Of a stretch of 64,000 nucleotides of DNA, positions 34,636 through 44,496 are shown in pieces. Under the pieces are notes generated by a model. It did no database searches. It was not told where the DNA came from and was given only the letters and a program-made list of their open reading frames with translations. A program made the translations under genes and the position numbers. Source of the DNA: Bradysia coprophila (taxonomy: Eukaryota; Arthropoda; Insecta; Diptera; Sciaridae); the NCBI RefSeq assembly GCF_014529535.1, contig NW_023503374.1:1612001-1676000 (forward strand), given 5' to 3'. Position 1 is the stretch's first letter; each line of letters begins with the position of its first letter.

Positions 34636-37600
34636 AAACAAGCCGTCAGAACAGCCGGAGCGTTTGCTTGGACTGATCCCCGTACATCCCGTAATCCTAT
34701 TTCGTCCGTAGCTATACTACGTCCCGTAGCCCTAATACGTCTTCAACCTCTCATGTGCCCGTTATCAAAATACTTCCGTAACCCTATTGCGTACTTGCAA
34801 TTATTGCCTACCTAGCCCAAGAACGAAATGTGCAAATTTACTGAAAGTGTTCGTGTTGAAAATTGCGAATAGCGCAATTACGAAAGCCCGTACGAAGTAA
34901 ATAAAACCAACAATTTACGACATTATTTTAGAAACCCAAAATTTTTTGCCAACTTTCCATTGGGTATTCAATTACCTCTCAAATAAAACAAAAATTAGCA
35001 AAATCGGATGATATTTACTCGATTTATGTGCAAAAAACACTTAGGGCCGAGTAGCGAGCGGCCTTAGTCCAAGGGCCCAAATTTAAAACTTTTTTTGCCA
35101 CCATTCTATTCGGCATTCAATAATCTCAAACCTTGACCTTGACCTTGACCTTGCACATTTCGAATAGGACCCTGTGGTCTTTCCGGAAGAGCTTGAACGT
35201 TGAATCACTCACAGTGGAATGACCCACTTGGATCCCCCTTTGTGCCCTCCTTGTTCAATACTTTGTTGCTCTGTGTGTACATCGTATCGATGTATTGAAC
35301 AGCGCCGGACCGCCATCCGAAATGTGTTAAACTTAAGACTAACAACAATCACCGTCGCCGGACTAAGTGACTGGACTAGCTACTTTTGCATATATCATTC
35401 ATAGGCTTGCAATACAGTCCGACACAATATAATGCCGCAAGGAAAATTTACCTGTTACCTGTTTTGTCATCCCACTGCATTCATTAAATTACCTGTATTC
35501 GTCCAGTTACCTGAGTCCGTTTATAAAGTCGACCGTTCTAGCCAACGACGGGCCTACGGGTACGGTAATAACAACGTTCGTAGACCCGAAGATTGGCAGC
35601 AGGGAGATGAACCGCTCGCCGGAGCCTTTGCTCGAGATGATTCTTACGTAGGGTCGAGGGGTCAGTTTTCATACAATATACATGTTAGAAAGATCATTCC
35701 TCCTTCCACAAAACATCCGTCAGCATCTCGCTTCGATGCCATGGGCGAACGTATACCATACCGTAGCAATCTCAGCGTTTAGCATTGTGCAGTTCACTCA
35801 TTTTGCATCGCATTGTCACGGCGCCAAAGACCGACTTAACCGGCTATTCACGCAGCACTCACGCTCACACTTCACATTATTCACACACGGGACAGTTCCA
35901 GCTAACTTTAAATCGTACTCACATCCCTCGGAAACAATTTTCACCCCAAATAAACCGAGAAATTCACAAAAATTGCGGAGCGAAAAGAAAAACACGACCG
36001 TCCATTTTCACCGCACACTTATTCGGCATTCAATAATCTCAAATGAAACAAAAACTAGCAAAATCTAGCACTTAGGGCCGAGTAACGACCTTCGAGCCCT
36101 CCCAACAAGGCCGCTTTGCAGCTTACCCAAAAACGATGTTCAGCGACTTTGTTCTACTCGTCAATACCTTTCATTTGATATATCACAAGCAGCTATTGCG
36201 TGCGTATTTCGGTAGATATCTTCGAAAGACTGAAAAACACCTATAGGGCCCTAGCTCTAGAAAGGCCGACCCTACCATGCCCATTTTCGAACTTGACCTT
36301 ACTTTTGTCGATACCAACCGGGGAAAAAAAGAATTTTGAAAAAATGTTGTGATTTATGCAAGCTAGAGGGGTCACGGACAGACGGACAGACGGACATTTT
36401 TTAGCCCCGAACGAAGTACTGGGGGCTTATAAGATTAATATGCCGTTTGTAACACGTCGAATTGGAAGCAGACAATAAGGGCAAAGCATTTGGTTATGTT
36501 AATAGATGACGAATCCGCAATAAAAAAAATGTCCGTCCGTCCGTCCGTCCGTGACCCCTCTAGCTTGCATAAATCACAACCTTTTTTCAAAATTCTTTTT
36601 TTCCCCGATTGGTATCGACAAAAGTAAGGTCAAGTTCGAAAATGGACATGGTAGGGTCGGCCCTTCCAGAGCTAGGGCCCTATAGGTGTTTTTCAGTCTT
36701 TCGACGATATCTACCTAAATACGCACGCAATAGCTGCTTGTGATGTATCAAATGAAAGGTATTGACGAGTAGAACAAAGTTGCTGAACATTGTTTTTGGG
36801 TAAGATGCAACGTGGGCTTGTTGGGAGGGCTCAAAGGTCGTTACTCGGCCCTAAGTGTTTTCTGTACATAAATCGAGTAAATCTCATCCGATTTTGCTAG
36901 ATTTAGTTTTTTATTGAATACCGAAAAGAACGTGGAGGAAAAAGTTTCAAATTTGGGCCCTTGGACTAAGGCCGCTACTCGGCCCTAAGTGTTTTTTGCA
37001 CATAAATCGAATAAATCTCATCCAATTTTGCTAGTTTTTGTTTCATTTGAGAGACAATTGTATGCCGAATAGAATTATGGCAAAAAAAGTTTCAAATTAG
37101 GGCCCTTGGACTAAGGCCGCTACTCGGCCGTAAGTGTTTTTTGCACATAAATCGAGTAAATCTCATCCGATTTTGCTAGTTTTTGTTTCATTTGAGAGAT
37201 AATTGAATGCCGAATAGAATGATGGCAAAAAAAGTTTCAAATTTGGGCCCTCGGACTAAGGCCGCTACTCGGCCCTAAGTATTTTTTGCACAAAAATCGA
37301 ATAAATCTCATCCAATTTTGCTAGTTTTTGTTTCATTTGAGAGACGATTGTATGCCGAATAGAATTATGGCAAAAAAAGTTTCAAATTAGGGTCCTTGGA
37401 CTAAGGCCGCTACTCGGCCCTAAGTGTTTTTTGCACATAAATCGAGTAAATCTCATCCGATTTTGCTAGTTTTTGTTTCATTTGAGAGATAATTGAATGC
37501 CGAATAGAATGATGGCAAAAACAGTTTCAAATTTGGGCCCTTGGACTAAGGCCGCTACTCGGCGCTAAGTGCTTTTTGCTCATAAATTGAGTAATCTCAA

Positions 37601-38080
37601 CCGATTTTGCTAGTTTTTGTTTCATTTGAGAGGTAATTGAATACCCAATGGAAAGTTGGCAAAAAATTTTGGGTTTCTAAAATAATATCGTAAATTGTTG
37701 GTTTTATTTGAGAGGTACTTCGTACGGGCTTTCGTAATTGCGCTATGCGCAATTTTAAAAATGAACACTTTCAGTAAATTTGACCATGCCCAACTTGACT
37801 TGCATTTTGGTAACAAACGCATTGGAGGGTTGTAGACGTATTAGGGTTCTGGGCGAATTACGGCTACGGACGTATTATGGTTACGGACGAAATAGGATTA
37901 CGGGTCGTACGGGGCTAAGTCGCAGCAAACGCTCCGTCTGTTCTGATGCCTTGTTTTTATTGCGGATTCGTTATCTATGAACATAGACAAATGCTTTGCC
38001 CTTACCGTCTGCTTCCAATTCAACATGTTACAAACGGCATATTAATCTTATCGTACTTCGTACGGGGCTAAAAATCAAGA
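34636..38080. mobile_element. Foldback-type inverted-repeat complex, copy 2
   Basis: A large palindrome. The left arm begins aaacaagccgtcagaacag at about 34636; the right arm ends ctgttctgatgccttgttt at about 37956. The arms contain tandem units of about 140-144 bp (cacttagggccgagtagcg or complement). The centre near 36396-36560 has the module tagccccgaacgaagtactg and a (GTCC)n tract. An extra inverted copy of the centre module lies at 37957-38080, so an alternative unit is 36396-38080 with about 120-bp terminal inverted repeats. The left arm is interrupted by the insert at 35130-36015. No transposase is visible. Confidence 0.85.
35130..36015 (-). mobile_element. Insertion with (CAAGGT)n tail inside the foldback arm
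   Basis: About 886 bp of sequence foreign to the foldback family. It is flanked by the same arm sequence on both sides (ttcggcattcaataatctcaaa ending about 35129 and again about 36041). The flanks share a variant (aataatctcaaa) not seen in other units, so they look like a target duplication of over 20 bp. On the minus strand the insert ends in repeated CAAGGT, like the short tandem tails of some non-LTR retrotransposons. The plus strand has an open frame at 35432-35782 (116 codons from ATG, with RPEDWQQGDEPLAGAFARDD), which would be antisense in this reading. No family recognised. Confidence 0.5.
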
Positions 38081-38284
38081 AATTCGGTTAAAGTTTAATG
38101 GAGATATTAGAGAACGTTAGCTAAACGGCCCCTAACGCTAATTTCCAACGCTAAATCCCCCGCTAACGCTAAAATCAACGGTAATGCCCAGTCAATAAAT
38201 GGTATCATTGTGAATGCATAATACCAATCTAATAAAGAAAAAAAAACGAAATGTGTTCAAATTTAGCTGACCTATGTGGGAAAA

Positions 38285-38520
38285 CTGCTTGGCGCAGTTT
38301 CATCCGAATTTTAAAAACTTTTTTTGCCGATTGGTATTGTAAATACCTTTTTCTTTCACGTATCACTTACAACTGTAGCATTTAAATGTCTGGAGATATC
38401 ATTGAAAAACCCTAATTCGCTTATGGTCTCCCAGCTCGGGAGGGGTCGACCCAAAATCGCCCATCTACGAACTTAGCCTTTCTTTTGACACTACCTAACG
38501 GGTAAAAAAAGAATTATCAC
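38285..38520. repeat. Fragment of the 'gtaccaagtactggggtc' repeat, inverted
   Basis: Reverse-complement match to the stretch around 42370-42560 (gtatttacaata, agatatc, gaggggtcgaccc, cgaacttagcct). Non-coding fragment. Confidence 0.55.
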
Positions 38521-38529
38521 ATCTCACCA

Positions 38530-38700
38530 TAGTCCTCATGCGTAAAAAAAAAAAATCTCACAAAAGTCTCATGAAAGGCCTCACATCTCACCATAGTCCT
38601 CACAAATAAGTACCTCAGTCTCAAAAAAACCCTCAATATCTCTAAAACAAGTCTCGAAAAAAATCTCAGTGTCTCAAAATTGTCTTACACAAGTTTGTAA
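38530..38700. repeat. Degenerate 'tctcaccatagtcctca' repeats
   Basis: Irregular units such as atctcaccatagtcctca and gtctcaaaa spread over 170 bp. They resemble the 18-bp minisatellite unit downstream (ctcaatgtctcaccagtc) and may be its decayed relatives. Confidence 0.5.
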
Positions 38701-38769
38701 CAATGGTTCAAAAATAAGATTTGGAAAGGTATAAGCAGAAATAGCAACACGCGTAAACCAGTTGGCGGT

Positions 38770-38826
38770 CGGATATCTAGGTTAAGCATCAATCGGCGCG
38801 GTTAGTACTTAGGTGGGTGACCGCAA
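38770..38826 (+). pseudogene. Partial 5S rRNA-like sequence
   Basis: The segment ggttaagcatc...ggcgcggttagtacttagg-tgggtgaccgc closely resembles the central-to-3' part of 5S rRNA, covering the internal control region for RNA polymerase III (A box, intermediate element, C box). The conserved 5' end and the 3' terminal stem are missing, so it is a truncated copy or the head of a 5S-derived SINE, not a functional gene. Confidence 0.7.
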
Positions 38827-39055
38827 AAATCATCAAAATAAGGTAATTTTCAAATAAAAAAAATTACAAATTTCTCATTTCAGATTAGCGAATTATAAAC
38901 AAAAATGAAGGGTGCTGCCATCTCTGCAAAAAATATGAAGATGATAACGAACGCAATAATCTAAATGAGAATAACGAAAACGAAATGAAGGCAATGAAGA
39001 CTCAGTGAGGAAGGATGTAGGCAGAAAAGTATCAGTGAGAACAATACATAGACTA

Positions 39056-39185
39056 GTGAGGCATTGAGGCCTGGTGAGATATTGAGGACTGGTGAGATAT
39101 TGAGGACTGGTGAGACATTGAGGACTGGTGAGACATTGAGGACTGGTGAGACATTGAGGACTGGTGAGACATTGAGGACTTAGTA
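39056..39185 (-). repeat. 18-bp minisatellite, inverted left block
   Basis: About seven copies of an 18-bp unit (attgaggactggtgagac on plus). The orientation is opposite to the larger block at 39240-39832. Confidence 0.9.
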
Positions 39186-39239
39186 AGAAAGTAGGCAAAA
39201 ATTTCTCATATCTTTTTTTTCGATTAAAAAACATTCACA

Positions 39240-39832
39240 AAGTCCTCAATGTCTCACCAGGCCTCAATGTCTCACCAGGCCTCAATGTCTCACCAGTCCT
39301 CAATATCTCATCAGTCCTCAATGCCTCACCAGGCCTGAATATCTCACAAGTCCTCAATATCTCACTAGGCCTCATTGTCTCACCAGTCCTCAATGTCTCA
39401 CCAGGCCTCAATGTCTCACCAGTTCTCAATGTCTCACCAGGCCTCAATGTCTCACCAGGCCTCAATGTCTCACCAGTCCTCAATGTCTCACCAGGCCTCA
39501 ATGTCTCACCAGTCCTCAATGTCTCACCAGGCCTCAATGTCTCACCAGTCCTCAATGTCTCACCAGTCCTCAATGTCTCACCAGTCCTCAATGCCTCACC
39601 AGGCCTGAATATCTCACCAGTCCTCAATGCCTCACCAGGCCTGAATATCTCACAAGTCTTCAATGTCTCACCAGTCTTCAATGTCTCACCAATCCTCAAT
39701 ATCTCACCAGTCCTCAATATCTCACCAGTCCTCAATGCCTCACCAGGCCTGAATATCTCACAAGTCCTCAATATCTCACCAGTCCTCAATATATCACCAG
39801 TCCTCAATGTCTCACAAAACTCTCTTCTAAGT
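39240..39832 (+). repeat. 18-bp minisatellite, main block
   Basis: About 33 copies of CTCAATGTCTCACCAGGC with variants (aggc/agtc, tgtc/tatc/tgcc). Because 18 is a multiple of three, long open frames appear (TGETLR repeats on minus, SMSHQA on plus); I do not regard these as genes. Together with the inverted block at 39056-39185 and the roughly 55-bp spacer, it can fold into a long hairpin. Confidence 0.95.
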
Positions 39833-39954
39833 CTCACAACGCCTCTCATTTTGACTGACTACGCTGTAATCTACATGAAAATTCCAAAGGGTACTTGATT
39901 CTATCACCACCTTAATAAAAGCAGTTTGGTTGCTAGAGAGAGTATTGGCGAAAC

Positions 39955-40447
39955 TAGGGATGAGCGGGTTGGCCCGAAGATTAGGGTAACCCGCAAACCC
40001 GACCCGACCCGCCGGGTTTTGGGCGCGCGGGTTGTAGTGTCTTTGAGTTTTCTTTGGATCGGGTTTCAAAAATAATATTCGGGTCGGGTCGGCCTTGGAC
40101 GGGTTCCAGTAGTATTTAAAAGTTCCAACCAGAAGTATTTAAAATTTTATAAAAAGTATCAATATAAGTTGTTTCTTCACGTTTTTAACGTAATTCTGAA
40201 AATATTAAATTAGTTTCAAGCATTTCTCACATAAATTTGAACTAAATTTGGTAAAAAACTTTGACGGGTTATAAAACTTTCGGGTTGACTTCGGATCGGG
40301 TTTCAAAAATGAAAATCGGGTCGGGTCGGGTCGGGTTCGGGCGGGTTAAGAGTCTGTCGGATTTACTCTGGTCGGGTTTCAGAAATGAAAAACGGGTCGG
40401 GTCGGGTTCGGGCGGGTTTTGAAAAAACCCCAAAACGCTCATCCCTA
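39955..40447. mobile_element. hAT-like non-autonomous element with GGGTC tracts
   Basis: A 493-bp element with ends TAGGGATGAGCGGGTT and the complement-like CGCTCATCCCTA. A perfect 8-bp duplication GGCGAAAC lies at 39947-39954 and 40448-40455. The interior is rich in gggtcgggtcggg repeats, unusual in this AT-rich window. No transposase ORF. Confidence 0.9.
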
Positions 40448-40735
40448 GGCGAAACATAAAAACTCTTTGGCGAGAATCATACAGGTTCTGAAATGTTCAG
40501 GACCAAAAGTGACCCAGCTAGCCCAGCTAGCTTGAACACACAATACAGTCAGCAGGTATTTACGGATGAGTAAACCATTGGTCTTATCGTGTTTATGGGA
40601 GTTTTATCCGTACGTATGTACATACATCGATGTACACTTGATCTATATTTGACACGTGAGACGCCTACGACACTGTATATCCTCAAACAAGTTAATTTTG
40701 ATGTGGTGATTTGTTAAGTAATAGTATATTACTTC

Positions 40736-40836
40736 CGAGGTTCCAAGTTGTGTATTTGATAAGTGGGGTGTTACAGCCCGACCCGAAGAAGGGGAGGGCG
40801 GTATTCCACACTTGTCAAATAACAACTTGGAACCTC
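40736..40836. mobile_element. Small palindromic MITE
   Basis: A 101-bp inverted repeat with ends CGAGGTTCCAAGTTGT and complement; the arms run about 36 bp with a GC-rich centre. Target duplication not evident. Confidence 0.7.
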
Positions 40837-41019
40837 GTAAATACAATGCTTTAGGTGATTAGGCAATGTAAATGAAAATGAAACATGCCGTAACACGTAA
40901 AAACTATTTGCTGGCGGAAGACTGCCAAAATGATTCATAGTGTCTAGTCAGTTAAACGTTCCTTTTTATAGATTTGGCCGACCTCGATCGGTAAATATAT
41001 GTTTGATTAGTTGGGAAAA

Positions 41020-41100
41020 ATTGAAACCCGCTCAGCTAGAACATCTGAGCCTGGCAAGTAAGAGGTGCCGAGTTCAAATCCAGTGCAAACTTGTTTTCTA
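41020..41100 (+). pseudogene. Degenerate tRNA-like sequence or SINE head
   Basis: The stretch contains an A-box-like GCTCAGCTAGAACA, an anticodon-arm-like tctgagcctggcaagtaaga and a B-box-like GAGTTCAAATCC at tRNA-like spacing. The acceptor stem and T-stem do not pair well, so it is a decayed tRNA copy or the 5' head of a tRNA-derived SINE. Confidence 0.5.
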
Positions 41101-41593
41101 TTTTTGCTTGTTTTCGCGTCAAAAACCATAAAATCAGATGATGTGATATGATTGTATCATCAGTTAAGTTGCATTTATTCTTAAATAAACATTTACACTC
41201 GCCAAACCATGAAAACACTGAATATCACGCGTCAAAAGTTATCGGAAACCACACTTTTGTAGTTCTCTCTCAGCAGACCTTGCAAACATCGCGTATTTTC
41301 GGTTTCGTTTTTATTCTCATTCTTCATTCAATCCAAGTGATGCAAATAACTATTGAACGTCATTGCCTGTCTGACACTTACTGTACGTTTTAAATGTACA
41401 TACGGATAAGTATACCATTGGCCTTATCGTGTTTTTGGGCGCTTGAAACCTCGCTTGAAACGTAGAACTTTTTTTTGGGTGCACAGCTTTCAAATGAGGT
41501 TGGTTCACATGAAAATAAGCCGTTCACATGAAAAAAATGTGGCGCCTCTACAGGCCAACCCACTTGACGTGATTAATTCAAAGATGACGAATG

Positions 41594-41867
41594 CAAGGTA
41601 AATATATGGGCGAAGGTAATGCCATACATAACCGAATCAGATGTGCAGTGGCACGAAAGTCTGCTATAAACGCCATCTCTCCCTTCCTCTTTAAAAACAT
41701 AAAATTGCTTAGAAACCTGGGCCATCTGTTTTATGGTAGGCACAACATTTTGTGAAACACAAGTGAATCATAGTCAACCATTTTAAAAAAAGGTGTCATT
41801 AGCATCGAACTATTGTGCTAAGCCGCGCGTCTGAATGGCATTACCTTCCGCCCATATATTTACCTTG
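41594..41867. mobile_element. hAT-like MITE, CAAGGTAAATATA family, copy 1
   Basis: A 274-bp element with ends CAAGGTAAATATATGGGCGA and complement. Flanks GACGAATG (41586-41593) and GACGAATC (41868-41875) form an 8-bp duplication with one mismatch. A related copy in reverse orientation is at 53993-54247 and shares internal motifs (gacgcgcgg..., aaccattttaaaaaaag). Confidence 0.85.
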
Positions 41868-42002
41868 GACGAATCCTGGTGTATCAGAATCTAGATGATC
41901 TAGATCAATTTGCCTGGTCGGTTGGCCTGTAGAGGCTTCAATCTCACTGGACTGTTTTTTTGTGTAACAACTTCACATTGATTCATTCCCATGGAATGTC
42001 AC

Positions 42003-43582
42003 TAGAGCACTGCGCCGTTCAGCCACGCCGAGACCGCCTCCGAAAGAGCAAATCAGCCGGAACCGCCGACGATACCCTTCTCAGCCGCCTCAGCCGTGTT
42101 AAAAATCGGCGGCGGAAGATGGCTTGCGAAAGTTTTGGTTTTAACACAGTTTGGGAGAATTTTGCAGCAATTTTTAGACCCGTACGAAGTACTGGGGTCT
42201 TATAGATTTACGCATACGTTTGTAACACGTCGAATTGGACTCCCTGAGTAAGGGGAAACCTATTGTGGTTGTCTACAGATGCCAAATCAGTGAAAAAAAA
42301 ATGTCCGTTTGTCTGTCTGTCTGTCCGTTCTCTAACTTGAGTAAAACACTTCCGATTTCTAAAATTCTTTTTTTCCTCGTTTGGTAATATCAGAAGACAG
42401 GCTAAGTTCGAAGATGGGTGATTTCGGATCGACCTCTCCGGAGCTGGGGCCCAATAAGTGCCTAAGTGTTTTTCGACGATATCTCCGGATATTTAAACGC
42501 TACACTTGTAAGTGACACGTCAAATAAAAGGTATTTACAATACCGATCGACAAAAAAAAGTTTATGGAAATCGGATGACCGACTCGTGAGTTAGACCCCT
42601 TGGTGTGAAACAAGCACAGGGCGGCAAGCAGTTTTAGCTTGTAGGTCGGCCACATTTGAACATATTTCGTCTGTTTTAGCTTTATTAGATAGGTATTGAC
42701 CGTACCAATCAGGGAAAAAAAAGTTTATGAAATTATGTTCTCCTGAGCGTGAGCTAGGTCTCTTGGAGTGAGCTCTTATCTGGCTACTCGGCCGTACAGT
42801 GAACGTGGAGTATTTTGTCAATATCTCGAGTAAATTTTGACCGAATTTCATGATTTTTTTTTGTTTGAAAGGTATTAACGAATGTAAAGCGTCGGTATTA
42901 TTTCCGGTCTCCTAACAAAATGGCTGCCGGCGGCCATATTGGATTTTAGTAAAAGTGAAATATATTGGGGAAAATGGTACTAAGAAAGTTTTTGTTAACA
43001 AACAAATGCCTCCGGCAATTTATTTGTATATGATAACAAAGCAAAGAGTGGATAATGTAAGTGATTGTAAAGGGAGAATAGTTTTTCAGCAGAGAAGAAA
43101 ATGAAGTAAGAGAAATGAAGAGTTTCACATTAAAGGCTTTTGATACGAATAGGTGTTTCGTACGGGTCGGCGTTAGCTATGTTTTTCGTTGGCTTACAGG
43201 AGAACAAAAGTGAATATCGTCAGGTATTTTGATTTGGGACTCATTGTGGATTCCAAATGATTCCATACAAAATGTGTTTAACAAAAGAGGACCTAGATTA
43301 ATTTCATTTCAGCTGGCGATCGCGTGCCCACCAAAAATTCCGAATGTGAAATATTAGTCCTTTATTGGTTAAACAAATTTTGTGTGGAATCATTTGAAAT
43401 CCAAAACTAGTCCCAAATCAGTAAACCTAACGGTATTCACTTTTCTTCTACTGTATTTTAATTATGTTATTCAGCCGGCTGAGCCGACTAGCCGCCATAA
43501 ATATCATACTAGCCGGCCGCCGAAGGGTGTCGGCTACGTTTTAGCCGCCAACTGTCCATCGGCTGAACGGCGCAGTGCTCTA
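42003..43582. mobile_element. hAT-like non-autonomous element with nested repeat
   Basis: A 1580-bp element with perfect 22-bp terminal inverted repeats beginning TAGAGCACTGCGCCGTTCAG. An exact 8-bp duplication AATGTCAC lies at 41995-42002 and 43583-43590. The inside holds the interspersed repeat of 42170-43187, so it is a composite. The empty target is readable at 28829. No transposase. Confidence 0.93.
42170..43187. repeat. Interspersed repeat 'gtacgaagtactggggtc', copy 2
   Basis: Matches 19090-20265 through most of its length, including cgtttgtaacacgtcgaatt, the TCTGTCTGTCTGTCC tract and the terminal gtcggcgttagctatg module. Nested within the hAT-like element. Confidence 0.75.
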
Positions 43583-43694
43583 AATGTCACAGCAGTGAAG
43601 TTTGTTCTTGAAAAAATAATTCAGTGACAGCAGTCTGTTTATGAAGAAAAGTACTAAATTGTAATAGATTTTACCCTTAGTTTCTAAACCAGAT

Positions 43695-43860
43695 AGATGC
43701 TAATATAACGACTGGGTCGTTTCGACGGATAGAGGGAATATGTCGAATGACAGTTGGGTTTTTGAGAGAGAATTCAATACATTTTCTCTCAACCAATTTT
43801 AAAATCATTCGACATATTCCCTCTATCCGTCGAAACGACCCAGTCGTCAAATTAGCATCT
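43695..43860. mobile_element. Palindromic MITE with 55-bp arms
   Basis: Ends AGATGCTAATATAACGACTG and the complement. The arms match nearly perfectly over about 55 bp (gggtcgtttcgacggatag...). The short centre is rich in tctctcaa. Non-coding. Confidence 0.85.
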
Positions 43861-44018
43861 CTCTGTTCTAAACTTCATTCTCCTATACATTCGATTAGTA
43901 ATCTATGTAAATTGTACCAAACACCTTCTATTACGTCATCCATAAGATTTCATAACATATCAAATTGACTTTACATTTTGGCGCCATCAAGTGTCGAACG
44001 ACAATACTTAAGTGTTAA

Positions 44019-44423
44019 GAGGCACCGGCACTTCGCTAAAATTGTAGCCATTTGCGTGTTTCGTATTTCATTTTTGTTAATATCTTTTCATCAGAATCCT
44101 TTTTGAAAAATGTACGACCGCAATTCCGACCACGAATCTATTAGCTTTAAATAAAAATTAGTTTTGGTTGTAGTCGTTTGACCAGCTCTGAGAATAGTAA
44201 GCAGTTTAATGAAATTTTCATAAACTGCTCATTGTTCTCAGAGCTGGTCAAATTGCTACAACCAAATCTATTTTCTGTTGAAAGCTAACACATTCGTGGT
44301 CGGAATTGCGGTCGTACATTTTTGAAAAAGGATTCTGGTGGAAAGATATCATCAAAAGTAAACTAAAATCCAGTGTTTAAAAATCGCCCTAATGTATGCT
44401 TTTCGGCAAAGTACCGGTGCCTC
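44019..44423. mobile_element. piggyBac-like MITE with TTAA duplication
   Basis: A 405-bp palindromic element with ends GAGGCACCGGCACTT and complement GTACCGGTGCCTC. TTAA flanks both sides (44015-44018, 44424-44427). The long arms share cgtggtcggaattgcggtcg and tgaccagctctgag. It ends 73 bp before the F-box start codon, so it lies in that gene's promoter or 5' UTR. A TA-type duplication cannot be excluded. Confidence 0.85.
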
Positions 44424-44496
44424 TTAACCGCCTCTTGTTACAGTTTTTACTAGTGATTTCAAAGAAAGATTAACAAATCACACCGATCAGACAAAA

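Noticed and set aside
35152..35155. CCTTGA hexamers at 35130-35155 as telomeric repeat
   Set aside because: Only about four copies of TTGACC, located at the end of an insertion, which fits a retrotransposon-type tail better than a telomere.
39056..39832. Possible CRISPR-like array
   Set aside because: Units are contiguous 18-bp repeats without unique spacers, in a eukaryotic context.
39235..39849. 204-codon repetitive ORF (TGETLR repeats) and its opposite-strand SMSHQA frame
   Set aside because: Produced by an 18-bp minisatellite; both strands are open and the unit is too short and uniform for a supported gene.
41020..41100. Functional tRNA gene
   Set aside because: A- and B-box-like motifs are present, but the acceptor and T stems do not pair; kept only as a degenerate tRNA-like element.
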